Shown here: in pieces, positions 1 through 8,428 of the stretch
Layout: each line of letters begins with the position of its first letter
Numbering within the stretch: position 1 is the stretch's first letter
Virus record (IMG/VR): IMGVR_UViG_3300017720_001558
Span: 1 to 27,203 of that record
Reading direction: 5' to 3' (one strand)
DNA from: a virus
Length of the DNA: 27,203 bases
Program-made: the position numbers and the translations under genes
The notes under the pieces: model-generated
What the model saw: only the letters and a program-made list of their open reading frames with translations
Databases searched by the model: none
Told to the model about the DNA's origin: nothing

Positions 1-1371
1 ATCTACATTCTTGGTATTGGTACTGCTGGAAACGGTGTTGGAGGCCCAGACGAGGAAGGAGATCTCGAAGGAGTCGAATTCGGTGCGAAGGAAAGATTTG
101 TTCCCGCTACCGAGTTTGGTGCTGGATCTCTCCTATTCGACTTCCAGACAACTGGAGCAGAAGCAAGGCCAGTTCAAGTCTTTGGATACTATGGAGACGA
201 CAACGATCCAGGCACATCTGGTGGATTTACAGTTCGTCAGGAAGGTGGTATTCTCACAATCGAGAAATTCGTCGTTCCAGAAGTCGGATCTGGCACATTC
301 ACTTACAGTGGTGCTGGTCAAGACGAAGCAACAACATTCTCCGAAGTCGGTGGTGGATCTCTATTCGCAATCGGTGGTATATCGGAGACCAAGACAAGTG
401 CAGAACTTGTTGCTGGTACATCAATATTCAACGGAACGGCAGAAGAATCATTCATCGCTCAGACTCCAGAGAATACTGCAACACTTACACTATCTGGAGA
501 AAGTGTCGCCTTCCGCCTACGAGAGTTCGATGGATCTGGAACTATTACACTCAGAAGAGACAACGTTGTTCTATCTGGTGTTCGTCTGTCAGCTACTGGA
601 TCTGGTTCTCTCTTTGCACTTGGATCTGCTGCAGAGGCAACAGTCGAACCATCTGCTGCAAGTGCAATTCTTACAAGAATCAGTGGAGATGCAGACACAA
701 GAACATTGGCAGTCTTCCAAGACTTCGTTCCATCTGGTACATTCACAATATCTGGAGAACTTACACATCCAGATATCGACTACACACCAGCATACACTGG
801 TATTGGAAATGTTACTATATCTGGAACTGCCGACGAGAAAGGATTCTTCAGAGAGATTGGAGTTGGTATTGCTACATTCTCTGGTGCATCAGTTGTCAGA
901 TTTACAGCCGATTCCGTCGAGGGTACAGTCCTCTTCGACACAAAAGGCGCTTCTGCACTTACCGCTCTCAATCAAGTATACGGATACTATGGAGACGACA
1001 GAGATCCAGGCACATCTGGTATCACAACTATATTTGGAGATGCAGCGACCAGATACTTCCAAGTATTCCAAGACTTCGTTCCATCAGGAACATTTACAAT
1101 ATCGAATACTTCTCTTGTACATCCATTCGTCGATTACACACCTTCGATTGGTATTGGTGTTGCAGTTCTTTACAAGACCAGTGGATCTGCTCTCGAATCA
1201 GTCACGAAAGGCAATTACACGACTCAAGGATTCTTCAAGGGACTTGCAGGAGCTAAGGAATCTCAAGCTCGTGCAACTTACGTTGGTATTGGTCAGGTTA
1301 ACTCCTTCGGTATTGCTCAAACAGAGTATGCAGTCATTGAGGAAGGTAGAACCTATGTTGTCATTATTTAA
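1..1371 (+). CDS. Large repetitive virion structural protein, 3' part (5' end outside window)
   Basis: The frame is open from base 1 to the TAA at 1369-1371, so this is the C-terminal 456 residues of a longer protein. It is rich in Gly, Ser, Thr, Val and Phe, has almost no Cys, and is built of imperfect beta-strand-like repeats. The motif YYGDD(N/R)DPGTSG occurs twice (near residues 62 and 328), VFQDFVPSGTFTIS occurs twice (near 238 and 355), and short SGTxTxSG units lie between. Such composition is typical of very large tail-fibre or baseplate-associated proteins of cyanophages; the exact role is not identifiable. An ATG at 706 is in frame but internal, because coding-like sequence and the repeats continue upstream without a stop. 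A late promoter for the next gene begins four bases after the stop. Confidence 0.8.
   Translation: MYILGIGTAGNGVGGPDEEGDLEGVEFGAKERFVPATEFGAGSLLFDFQTTGAEARPVQVFGYYGDDNDPGTSGGFTVRQEGGILTIEKFVVPEVGSGTFTYSGAGQDEATTFSEVGGGSLFAIGGISETKTSAELVAGTSIFNGTAEESFIAQTPENTATLTLSGESVAFRLREFDGSGTITLRRDNVVLSGVRLSATGSGSLFALGSAAEATVEPSAASAILTRISGDADTRTLAVFQDFVPSGTFTISGELTHPDIDYTPAYTGIGNVTISGTADEKGFFREIGVGIATFSGASVVRFTADSVEGTVLFDTKGASALTALNQVYGYYGDDRDPGTSGITTIFGDAATRYFQVFQDFVPSGTFTISNTSLVHPFVDYTPSIGIGVAVLYKTSGSALESVTKGNYTTQGFFKGLAGAKESQARATYVGIGQVNSFGIAQTEYAVIEEGRTYVVII
184..1103 (+). repeat. Imperfect direct repeats inside the large structural gene
   Basis: Two in-frame near-identical repeat pairs are visible at DNA level. 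Bases 184-222 match 982-1020 with two differences, and bases 715-752 match 1066-1103 with a few third-position changes. The spacings (798 and 351 bases) are multiples of three, so the repeats encode repeated protein modules rather than regulatory sites. Confidence 0.75.
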
Positions 1372-1375
1372 TTCC

Positions 1376-1383
1376 TATAAATA
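1376..1383 (+). promoter_or_regulatory. T4-type late promoter (TATAAATA)
   Basis: The exact octamer TATAAATA lies in the 45-base gap between the large repeat gene and the next gene, 41 bases upstream of its ATG. In T4 this octamer is the late promoter -10 element, recognised by sigma factor gp55. Cyanophages of this group encode gp55 homologues and use a similar motif. The same motif with the same 41-base spacing occurs again at 9265, which supports function. Confidence 0.75.
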
Positions 1384-1416
1384 AATGGAGAAGCATAACT
1401 ATTTGACATCTAGCTC

Positions 1417-1875
1417 ATGACAAAGCAGGTTCAATTCAGAAAAGGAACGACAGCTGAACACTTTAACTTTACTGGAGCTCTAGCAGAGATAACGGTAGAT
1501 ACAGACAAGAATACGGCGGTTGTTCACGACGGATCAACTCCTGGCGGATTTGAACTTGCGAAAGCAAGATGGACTTTCGTGTCTGGAGCGTATTCTCTTG
1601 GTACAAACCAAAAGTATACAGTAGACTCCCAAAATACATCTGGTGGTTACAGTCTAACTATGCCAACTCCTCGTGCGGTTGGTGACTGGGTATGGATCGA
1701 AGACTTTGCGAATTTCTTCAGTATCAACCCTGTTAGTGTGACATCTGTTTACAGTTTTGAAAATGGACACTTAGTTAGAGAATCTTCACCTTTCATCATG
1801 GACGTGTCGGGTGCGTCAGTGACCTTTATTTGGAATGGAACTCTTTGGAAAGTATTCAACAATAGGGCAAGTTAA
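1417..1875 (+). CDS. Small tail-fibre/adhesin-type protein with Mtd-like N-terminal domain
   Basis: 152 residues. The N-terminus (about 3-50: QFRKGTTAEH, then GALAEITVDTDKNTAVVHDG, then GGFELAK) is the short trimerising domain found at the start of many phage fibre and receptor-binding proteins, of the major-tropism-determinant N-terminal type. Residues about 54-152 form a beta-rich C-terminal domain, with MPTPRAVGDWVWIED in the middle and TFIWNGTLWKVF near the end. This resembles the C-terminal tip of the 1484-residue fibre encoded downstream. It is probably a virion fibre or collar component. The gene follows a TATAAATA late promoter. No strong Shine-Dalgarno is seen before the ATG. Confidence 0.7.
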   Translation: MTKQVQFRKGTTAEHFNFTGALAEITVDTDKNTAVVHDGSTPGGFELAKARWTFVSGAYSLGTNQKYTVDSQNTSGGYSLTMPTPRAVGDWVWIEDFANFFSINPVSVTSVYSFENGHLVRESSPFIMDVSGASVTFIWNGTLWKVFNNRAS

Positions 1876-1877
1876 CA

Positions 1878-2282
1878 ATGGCACTTACGCTAAGTAACTC
1901 AATTTCTGGAAATTTTGACCCCTCCGAATCGTCGGGTTTTTTCGTGTATGCACTCAGAAGAGATGCAGACGACATGCTATTATTTTCAAAAGTTAGTGCT
2001 GCTTCAACAGAAATGGGAGAATTCTATCGTAACGATGGAACTGCTATACCAGAATTCGGTGATGGTTTAGATTATGGTACATATGATGTTGGTGTTGGTA
2101 AAACATCTGTTATCCGTAATGATATCGCAACTGTTAAAAAACTTGTAGATGATCCGAATGATAAATACCAACAGATTCGCTTTGACCGCAGAAACTTATA
2201 CTATTACATAGATGATGATGGCTTTTTCGTCATAAGATTCAACGGTCCCGACTATGCTTACAACAGCATCGGACCTAAGTAA
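1878..2282 (+). CDS. Hypothetical virion-associated protein
   Basis: 134 residues, starting two bases after the previous stop, so almost certainly co-transcribed and translated with it. The protein is acidic and Asp/Tyr-rich, with no signal peptide or membrane segment. Features include FFVYALRRDADDMLLFSKV near residue 21 and a tyrosine-rich stretch (NLYYYIDDDGFFVIRF) near residue 105. I do not recognise a family. Its position between a fibre protein and a giant fibre suggests a structural or fibre-connecting role, which is inference from context only. Confidence 0.65.
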   Translation: MALTLSNSISGNFDPSESSGFFVYALRRDADDMLLFSKVSAASTEMGEFYRNDGTAIPEFGDGLDYGTYDVGVGKTSVIRNDIATVKKLVDDPNDKYQQIRFDRRNLYYYIDDDGFFVIRFNGPDYAYNSIGPK

Positions 2283-2316
2283 AAAAATCCCCCTCAGATA
2301 ATTACACGGAGAAAAA

Positions 2317-5300
2317 ATGGCTGAGTTTAGACTTGGAAGAGTAAAATTCAACTGGACAGGTGACTGGGCAGTATCCAAAAGCTACTTAATTGACGACATC
2401 GTTAAGTTTGGTGGCAATACTTATGTGGCGATCACAAACCACACATCCACCGCAAATGCCAGTGACTTTTATTCTAACGACCTTGGAAACTGGAATGTTC
2501 ACATAGAAGGTCTAGAACAAAAAGGACAATGGGCTGCTGGAGTTTACTATCGTATCAACGATATTGTAAAATACGGTAACGTTGTTTATAGAGTAACAAC
2601 TGCACATACATCAGAAGGAACTTTCATCGACGAGACGAAAGTTACTGAGTATGTAAAAGGATTTCAAAACGAAGGAACTTGGGATCAGAACAATGAATAC
2701 CAATCAGGTGACGTTGTTAACTACAATGGTTCATCTTACGTTGCTCTAACAACTTCACTTGCTGGATTCCAACCTCCACAGTATTTGGGTGTTTCTACAG
2801 ACCCTTCTGCAAAATGGAGTATCTTATCTGACGGTCTTGCTGGTGCTGCAGTAACATATACAGAAGGTTCATACTACAGAGGCGACCTCATCCAGTATGG
2901 TGGTAACATTTACCGTCACACAATAGGTGTTACAACTAACGTTTCTCCACTCCAAATTGGTGTTGGATCTATCTTCCCCGAAGCATACAATGGTGAACAA
3001 GTATGGGATTTACTTGTTAAAGGATTTGATTTTAAAGGTGGCTTCTCCACTACCTTCAACTATCATCCAGGCCATGTTGCAAGATACGGTTCAGATTCAT
3101 ATGTTTCTGTTGGTAACTCTCATCAGAACGTTATTCCTACTGCTGGAATCGGAACATTCTGGGAAGTACTTGCATCAGGAGATTCATCCGCTGCTCTTAA
3201 CACTAAGGGTGACTTACTAAGTTACAACTCAGGTAACGTAAGAATTGGTATTGGATCTACAGGTTACGCTCTTGCAGTTCAGGCAAACGGAATGCCTGGT
3301 TACGAGATTGTAGGAAACCAGACTAGAATTTACTACGTTGACTCTGAGGATGGAGTTGACACAAACAATGGTCTTGCACCTAACTTGGCGTTTAAGACTA
3401 TTAAGAGGGCTTGTATTGCTGCACGTCCACAAACTTCGATCACTGATATGGTGTATACCGCTTCCACTGGTGTGGCAACGGTTACTGCGGCTGGTCACGG
3501 TCTATTAAACACTGGTACATTCGTTCAGTTACAAGATATTCAGTTTGAGTGTATATCTGGAGGTAATGTATTCAACGTCTTGGGTATGACATACAACAAG
3601 GCTGTTGGACTTGCAACTATAACTGCTATCGGTCTTGGTGGTGCTCCCGAAATTGGAATCGGTGCGACTGTTAGAATCAGAAACTTAAGTGTTCAGTACA
3701 CAGGTTCTGCAAGATTCGCTCATACATTCAAGAGTGCATTAGCTAACGCTATCCAATCTGGTGGTGACTACGTTCACACATTCAACAGTTGTGCAACAAA
3801 CGGTGTTCAAGTTGTTGGTGGATCAGGTATAACTCCAACAAGTGCGACATACGATCCTTCAAATGGTAACTTCGTAATGACCCTTGCTGGTCATAGTCTA
3901 TCAACTTCTGATAAAGTTACTATTTCCAACGATGCGTTTACGTTCACATGTACAATGAACAACAACGCCACACAGAAGACTTATCCTCGTGCTGGAAAAG
4001 ACCCTGCTGTAGGACAACAATTAGCAATTACAGGTACAACAACTGATACATTCACTATAAACGTTGGATCTTCTCCAATCGTTAACCATGAACCAACTGC
4101 TGTTTCTTATAACGAGAACACTGGTGACATGGTTTGTACAATCGGTGCTCACTCATTAACAGTTGGTACATCTGTAAGATTAGAAACAGAAGGTATGACA
4201 TTCCGTTGTTCAATGGACGGTTATACAACTGATCACCCATATCCTCGTGCTGTTGCTGGAGACGGAAACCCAGACCCTGCATATAACACTGCTCTTAATA
4301 TTACATCAACTACAACCAACACAATTACAATTAACGTTGGTACTGCATCTGATGACCAAACAATCACTGGTAAGTTCCCTGCTGTACATACTCAAGGTAC
4401 TTATGAGTTCGTTGTTCAAGGTGTACCCGACTCTAACTCAATCACTCTAAACGTAGGTGTTTCAACTACTGATTACCTCTATGTTTCTGGTGGTACTGCG
4501 TTCGTTGGTTTAACAACAACCAAGTATCCCGATAAGGTATCTAAGTCTTACTATGAGGTTCTTGAAGTTCCTGATACACAGACATTCAAGGTTAACGTTG
4601 GTATCTCATCTATCAACCACACATACGTTGAAGGCGGTACAGTTACAGACCTAACACCTGCTATCTTGAAACTATCTGCGTCTCAGTTCTACGAACAGTT
4701 ACCAGTTACAGTTCCTCCTTTCACTTCTATCGTTGGTAACGCACTTAGAGGTTCACAGGTTCTACCTAAAATTGGAACATCTGATGATTCAACAACTCCT
4801 AATAACAGGAGTCATATGTTCAAGATGTCTGATGCAACAACAATTCAGGCGATCTCCATGAAAGGAATGGAAGGATTCTACTATGATCCTAACGCTCCTC
4901 TAGTTCTTGACAATACAAACCTAAGAACTGGTATTGGTACAACTGCTGCTGGTGTATTCATCTCATTGAACCCAGACTCACCAATTAATAACAAGTCACC
5001 TTACGTTAAGGATTGTACTTGTTTCTCAGACCCTGCTACAGAGGCAATCCCTGCAAGATTCGGTGGTGGTGGTGTCGGTGTATTCATCGATGGTGGAGTA
5101 CACGATGTCGGTGCGAAATCAATGGTGTTCGATGCGTTTACGCACGTTGCATCTGATGGTGCTGGTTACATTCTTGATAAGGGTGCAATCGCTGAAATCG
5201 TTTCCTGTTTCACATACTACGCTAAGTGGGGTTACTACTCAGGTGGTGGATCAAGAATCAGGGGTGTTGGTGGAAACAACTCTTATGGAGACTACGGTGT

Positions 5301-6771
5301 TATCTCATCTGGTTTCTCAACTGATGAAGTACCAAGAGAAGCAAAACTCTTCGGTGACATGATGACAGTTCAAGGTGTAACTAAGGGCGGAACACTTGCA
5401 ATCGGTGCTACAATGTTCGGTACTACATCCAAGGCAACTGCATGGTTCTTGAATGACCAAATCGCTGCTGATAAGATTTACTTCAAGTATCAGTCTGGAT
5501 ACGGTAATGCTGGAATCGGAACCACTGGTTTCGTAGATGGTGAGACCATCTGGTTCGGTGCTGGTGCAGAACAGAGTTCTGGTATTGGTTCGATTGCAGT
5601 CGGAGCGGCCGCAAGTTCAGTCACAGGACAGAAAGGAACAATTATGGAAATTGACCAGACTTCTGGAACCCTACTGGTCGGTGATGCTATCGGATTCTCA
5701 ACCACACTCTATGGTGCAACTGATAGATTCTTCATTATTAACACTATAACGAACGTCGCTGTTGCTAAGACCTACTATGAATGGCAGGCTGGATCGACGG
5801 CTGGTATCGCAACGATATTCTATAATCGTGCTACGTTATCGATCTCACCAGAGAAAGCAACTGGTACATGGGATACTAGAAACATAGATGCGGACAACGT
5901 TTCTTATGGATCTACAATTACAATCAGAACACTGTTCTCACAGGCAAGACTAACAGGACATGACTTCCTCGCAGTTGGTACTGGTAACAAAACAGAAACT
6001 GGTTATCCAAATGTTAATTTGGCAAACGTTATTCAAGGTAACGAGACTAACGTATTCGGGCCTGGTAAGGTGTTCTTCGTATCAACCGACCAAGGTGGTA
6101 ACTTCAGAGTTGGAGACTTCTTCTCCGTTGACCAGTTGACTGGTCGTGCGACATTGGATGCTTCTGCGTTCAACCTATCTGGTTTGACAGAATTGAGACT
6201 TGGTTCTCTTGGAGGTCAGGTCGGTGAGGCGATCTCTGAATTCTCCTCTGACCCTGCACTTGCTGGTAACTCCAACGGTGCGTGTCCTACTGAATTTGCT
6301 GTTAAGGGATTCGTAACTCGTGGTTCAATGGGTACTAAGGCGATGACACCTCCTGTAGGTACAACCGCTCAAAGACCTGGCGGCATTGACGATGAATTCA
6401 ACACTGGTTGTTTAAGATTCAACACAGACCTCGGTGCTCTTGAGTACTATGATGGAACTCAGTGGATTCAGCCTGGTGTTACTTCATACAGTACAGTTTC
6501 ATCTAACTTCAGTCCTAATGCTGGAGAACACTACTTCGTTAACACTGGTGGTGGACAGGTAACTGCAACACTCCCTGCATCTCCTAACACAGGTGCAACA
6601 ATTACATTCTATGACGTTGCTAAGACATTTGACTCTAACGCACTAGTCGTTTCAAGGAATGGTAGACCAATCCAAGGTGACACTGCTAACCTAACTGTTA
6701 ACACAGAGGGTGCTGCGTTTAGTCTTGTATACTCTGGTTCAACATACGGTTGGAGAATCTTCTCCATCTAA
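2317..6771 (+). CDS. Giant tail fibre / tailspike-like protein: carbohydrate-binding-like repeats plus beta-helix
   Basis: 1484 residues; the ATG is preceded by GGAG at good spacing. Residues about 8-288 hold five tandem units of the type GxW.....Y..xDIVxYGxxxY, resembling the chitin-binding (CBM5/12) fold. Near residue 337 the sequence YYVDSEDGVDTNNGL followed by AFKTIKRAC is the classic entry to a right-handed parallel beta-helix of the pectate-lyase type. At about 500-690 two copies of a module (GHSL...DKV...FTFTCxM...YPRA...DP...TINVG) interrupt the helix. The helix resumes around 780-1020, including GGGGVGVFIDGGVHD near 916. A C-terminal part (CLRFNTDLGALEYYDG near 1364) leads to a tip domain at about 1398-1484. 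It probably binds and possibly degrades a surface glycan. No catalytic residues could be assigned. Confidence 0.85.
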   Translation: MAEFRLGRVKFNWTGDWAVSKSYLIDDIVKFGGNTYVAITNHTSTANASDFYSNDLGNWNVHIEGLEQKGQWAAGVYYRINDIVKYGNVVYRVTTAHTSEGTFIDETKVTEYVKGFQNEGTWDQNNEYQSGDVVNYNGSSYVALTTSLAGFQPPQYLGVSTDPSAKWSILSDGLAGAAVTYTEGSYYRGDLIQYGGNIYRHTIGVTTNVSPLQIGVGSIFPEAYNGEQVWDLLVKGFDFKGGFSTTFNYHPGHVARYGSDSYVSVGNSHQNVIPTAGIGTFWEVLASGDSSAALNTKGDLLSYNSGNVRIGIGSTGYALAVQANGMPGYEIVGNQTRIYYVDSEDGVDTNNGLAPNLAFKTIKRACIAARPQTSITDMVYTASTGVATVTAAGHGLLNTGTFVQLQDIQFECISGGNVFNVLGMTYNKAVGLATITAIGLGGAPEIGIGATVRIRNLSVQYTGSARFAHTFKSALANAIQSGGDYVHTFNSCATNGVQVVGGSGITPTSATYDPSNGNFVMTLAGHSLSTSDKVTISNDAFTFTCTMNNNATQKTYPRAGKDPAVGQQLAITGTTTDTFTINVGSSPIVNHEPTAVSYNENTGDMVCTIGAHSLTVGTSVRLETEGMTFRCSMDGYTTDHPYPRAVAGDGNPDPAYNTALNITSTTTNTITINVGTASDDQTITGKFPAVHTQGTYEFVVQGVPDSNSITLNVGVSTTDYLYVSGGTAFVGLTTTKYPDKVSKSYYEVLEVPDTQTFKVNVGISSINHTYVEGGTVTDLTPAILKLSASQFYEQLPVTVPPFTSIVGNALRGSQVLPKIGTSDDSTTPNNRSHMFKMSDATTIQAISMKGMEGFYYDPNAPLVLDNTNLRTGIGTTAAGVFISLNPDSPINNKSPYVKDCTCFSDPATEAIPARFGGGGVGVFIDGGVHDVGAKSMVFDAFTHVASDGAGYILDKGAIAEIVSCFTYYAKWGYYSGGGSRIRGVGGNNSYGDYGVISSGFSTDEVPREAKLFGDMMTVQGVTKGGTLAIGATMFGTTSKATAWFLNDQIAADKIYFKYQSGYGNAGIGTTGFVDGETIWFGAGAEQSSGIGSIAVGAAASSVTGQKGTIMEIDQTSGTLLVGDAIGFSTTLYGATDRFFIINTITNVAVAKTYYEWQAGSTAGIATIFYNRATLSISPEKATGTWDTRNIDADNVSYGSTITIRTLFSQARLTGHDFLAVGTGNKTETGYPNVNLANVIQGNETNVFGPGKVFFVSTDQGGNFRVGDFFSVDQLTGRATLDASAFNLSGLTELRLGSLGGQVGEAISEFSSDPALAGNSNGACPTEFAVKGFVTRGSMGTKAMTPPVGTTAQRPGGIDDEFNTGCLRFNTDLGALEYYDGTQWIQPGVTSYSTVSSNFSPNAGEHYFVNTGGGQVTATLPASPNTGATITFYDVAKTFDSNALVVSRNGRPIQGDTANLTVNTEGAAFSLVYSGSTYGWRIFSI

Positions 6772-6825
6772 TTTGAGATCCTCTATATTATGATATTTTT
6801 TACAACGCAAATTTTAGGATCATAA

Positions 6826-7611
6826 ATGGCCAATTATAGATCATATCGAAAAGTAAGATCTGACCAAATAGCGTCAGGTGATATTCACCCCGACAAGCTA
6901 GAAGCTGGGGTGACACCTCGCTATTGTGTCAAGATGTTCTACGGTCATCCATGTTACTGTACGCCTGGATGCTGTTGCAACTGGCAAGTCCCTTCTGGAG
7001 TTGAGAAATTAACTCTCGAAGTCTGGGGTGCTGGGGGTAACGGACATGGTGCATGTTCATGTAACAGATGCCATCACTACAGAGGTGCTTCTGGTGGTGC
7101 ATATAATACTAAAACAATCAGTACGACTGCTGGTTGTTCATATACTGTATGCGCTGGTGGTGTTTACCGTTGTTGTTCTAGAGAGTGTAACGGATGTAAT
7201 GGATGTAATTCATATGTTAATGGTTACAACTTAAGTAACTTCTGTGCTCACGGTGGTGCAAGAGGTTGTGCAAACCCTGACTGGTCTATTAGATGTAGTT
7301 CAACTAACTGGTGTTGTGCATCGCCTGGAACATGGGGTGGAGACTTTGCAATGGCTCCTCACCAAAAAGGTTGGTCAGGTCACTGGAACTGTCACTGTAC
7401 TGGTGCGGTTGCAAACACAATGTCATCAGGTGCTCCGTTCTTGTCAACGAATGGTGTTGAAAACCTCTTGGAACAGTGTTGGATGAGATGTGGTTGTTGG
7501 ACTGCTCCTTATGCAACAGGTGGTCAAGGTGCGATGACTACATATTGTGGTCGTTGTTGCGGTCAGGGCGGTCAAGGCGGCTCTGGTGTTGTAAGAATCA
7601 CTTACGTCTAG
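6826..7611 (+). CDS. Cysteine/glycine-rich tail adhesin paralogue 1
   Basis: 261 residues, 29 of them Cys (about 11%). The N-terminus MANYRSYRKVRSDQI is shared with the two downstream paralogues and probably anchors the protein to the virion. From residue ~50, NWQVPSGVEKLTLEVWGAGG and the end GGQGGSGVVRITY match the pattern of glycine-rich phage adhesin domains (Gly_rich_2-like), but the usual polyglycine runs carry paired Cys: CYCTPGCCCNW, GACSCNRC, YRCCSRECNGCNGC, CWMRCGCW, YCGRCCGQGG. The Cys may form disulfides on the mature virion or bind metal. The middle (about 145-225) is the most variable part between paralogues and is the likely receptor-contact zone. Adhesin function is inferred from domain pattern and position. 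A weak AGGA lies 10 bases before the ATG. Confidence 0.8.
   Translation: MANYRSYRKVRSDQIASGDIHPDKLEAGVTPRYCVKMFYGHPCYCTPGCCCNWQVPSGVEKLTLEVWGAGGNGHGACSCNRCHHYRGASGGAYNTKTISTTAGCSYTVCAGGVYRCCSRECNGCNGCNSYVNGYNLSNFCAHGGARGCANPDWSIRCSSTNWCCASPGTWGGDFAMAPHQKGWSGHWNCHCTGAVANTMSSGAPFLSTNGVENLLEQCWMRCGCWTAPYATGGQGAMTTYCGRCCGQGGQGGSGVVRITYV
7048..7070 (+). repeat. 23-base identical segment shared by the three adhesin genes
   Basis: A 23-base segment beginning ggtgcatgttcatgtaacag is identical at 7048-7070, 7848-7870 and 8651-8673, in the same reading frame, encoding GACSCNR. It is the most obvious of several long identical blocks among the three tandem genes. Such blocks could support recombination between copies. 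Confidence 0.8.
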
Positions 7612-7625
7612 GTATTTAAAAAAAA

Positions 7626-8420
7626 ATGGCTAATTATTCATCATATAAAAAAGTTCACGGAGATCAACTAGAATCGAATGTCTTATCGGCATCGAGTTTC
7701 AGTCAATCACCGAACTGTACCTACGGTGTTAAATGGGTTTTCGGTATTATGTGTCGTTGTTCTGCTGGTTGCTGTTGTAACTGGTCAGTCCCAACAGGGG
7801 TTCAGAACATGTGGATTCAGGCTTGGGGTGCTGGTGGAAACGGTACTGGTGCATGTTCATGTAACAGATGTCAACACTACTCAAGTTCTGGTGGAGGATA
7901 CTATAACTCCAAGATGATTACAACCAATGGTGGTTGTGGATACAGTATTTGTGCTGCTGGTGTTTATAGATGTCTTTCTAGAGAATGTTATGGTTGCACA
8001 GGTTGTTCATCTTATGTGAACGGATATAACCTATCAAACTTCTGTGCTATCGGTGGATGTAGAGCAAACGCCAACCCAAGTTGGTCAAACTCTTGTCAAT
8101 CAGTTAATACTTGTTGTTTAGGTCCAAACTCAAACAACGGAGACTTTGGAATGGGAGATCATGCTGGTGTGTGGAACGCATCTAGACATGATACTTACAG
8201 AGGTTGGTGTCACTGTTACCACTATGGTCACAGACCTGGCTCTGCACCTTTGATTGGTACACAAGTCACTCAGTCTATCAGAGAATGTTGGGTACGTTGT
8301 GGTTGCTGGATTGTTCCTTATGGACACGGCGGACAGAACGCAATGACTACATATTGTGGTAGATGTTGTGGACAAGGTGGTACTGGTGGCGGTGGTCTAG
8401 TTAAAATTACTTACTTCTAA
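7626..8420 (+). CDS. Cysteine/glycine-rich tail adhesin paralogue 2
   Basis: 264 residues, 28 Cys, starting 15 bases after paralogue 1 across an A-rich spacer (run of nine A before TGG). The architecture matches paralogue 1: MANYSSYKKVHGDQL N-terminus, C(x)CSAGCCCNW, IQAWGAGGNGTGACSCNRC, YRCLSRECYGCTGC, CWVRCGCW, and YCGRCCGQGG at the end. It differs most in the N-terminal linker (28-40) and the middle segment (about 140-225). There one cysteine of a pair is lost (YRCL for YRCC) and the loop is His/Tyr-rich. It lacks a good Shine-Dalgarno, so translation may be coupled to the upstream gene. This is a probable receptor-binding or tip protein; the family call rests on the glycine-rich beta pattern. 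Confidence 0.8.
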   Translation: MANYSSYKKVHGDQLESNVLSASSFSQSPNCTYGVKWVFGIMCRCSAGCCCNWSVPTGVQNMWIQAWGAGGNGTGACSCNRCQHYSSSGGGYYNSKMITTNGGCGYSICAAGVYRCLSRECYGCTGCSSYVNGYNLSNFCAIGGCRANANPSWSNSCQSVNTCCLGPNSNNGDFGMGDHAGVWNASRHDTYRGWCHCYHYGHRPGSAPLIGTQVTQSIRECWVRCGCWIVPYGHGGQNAMTTYCGRCCGQGGTGGGGLVKITYF

Positions 8421-8428
8421 GGGAAGCA

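Noticed and set aside
184-1020. CRISPR-like repeats
   Set aside because: The repeats are in-frame protein-coding duplications with long, uneven spacing, not an array of short repeats and spacers.
706-1371. ATG 706 as the start of a separate 221-residue protein
   Set aside because: The frame is open back to base 1 with the same composition and repeat family, so 706 is an internal Met.
11-1384. Long open frame (457 codons) in frame 2 across the large structural gene
   Set aside because: Its Leu/Gln/Ser-rich translation has no domain pattern, while frame 1 gives repeated YYGDD and VFQDF modules; it is open because of codon bias in the real frame.
6777-6821. Inverted repeat GATCCT ... AGGATC between the giant fibre and adhesin 1 as a terminator
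   Set aside because: Six-base arms with a loop of over 30 bases and no following T-run; too weak to call.
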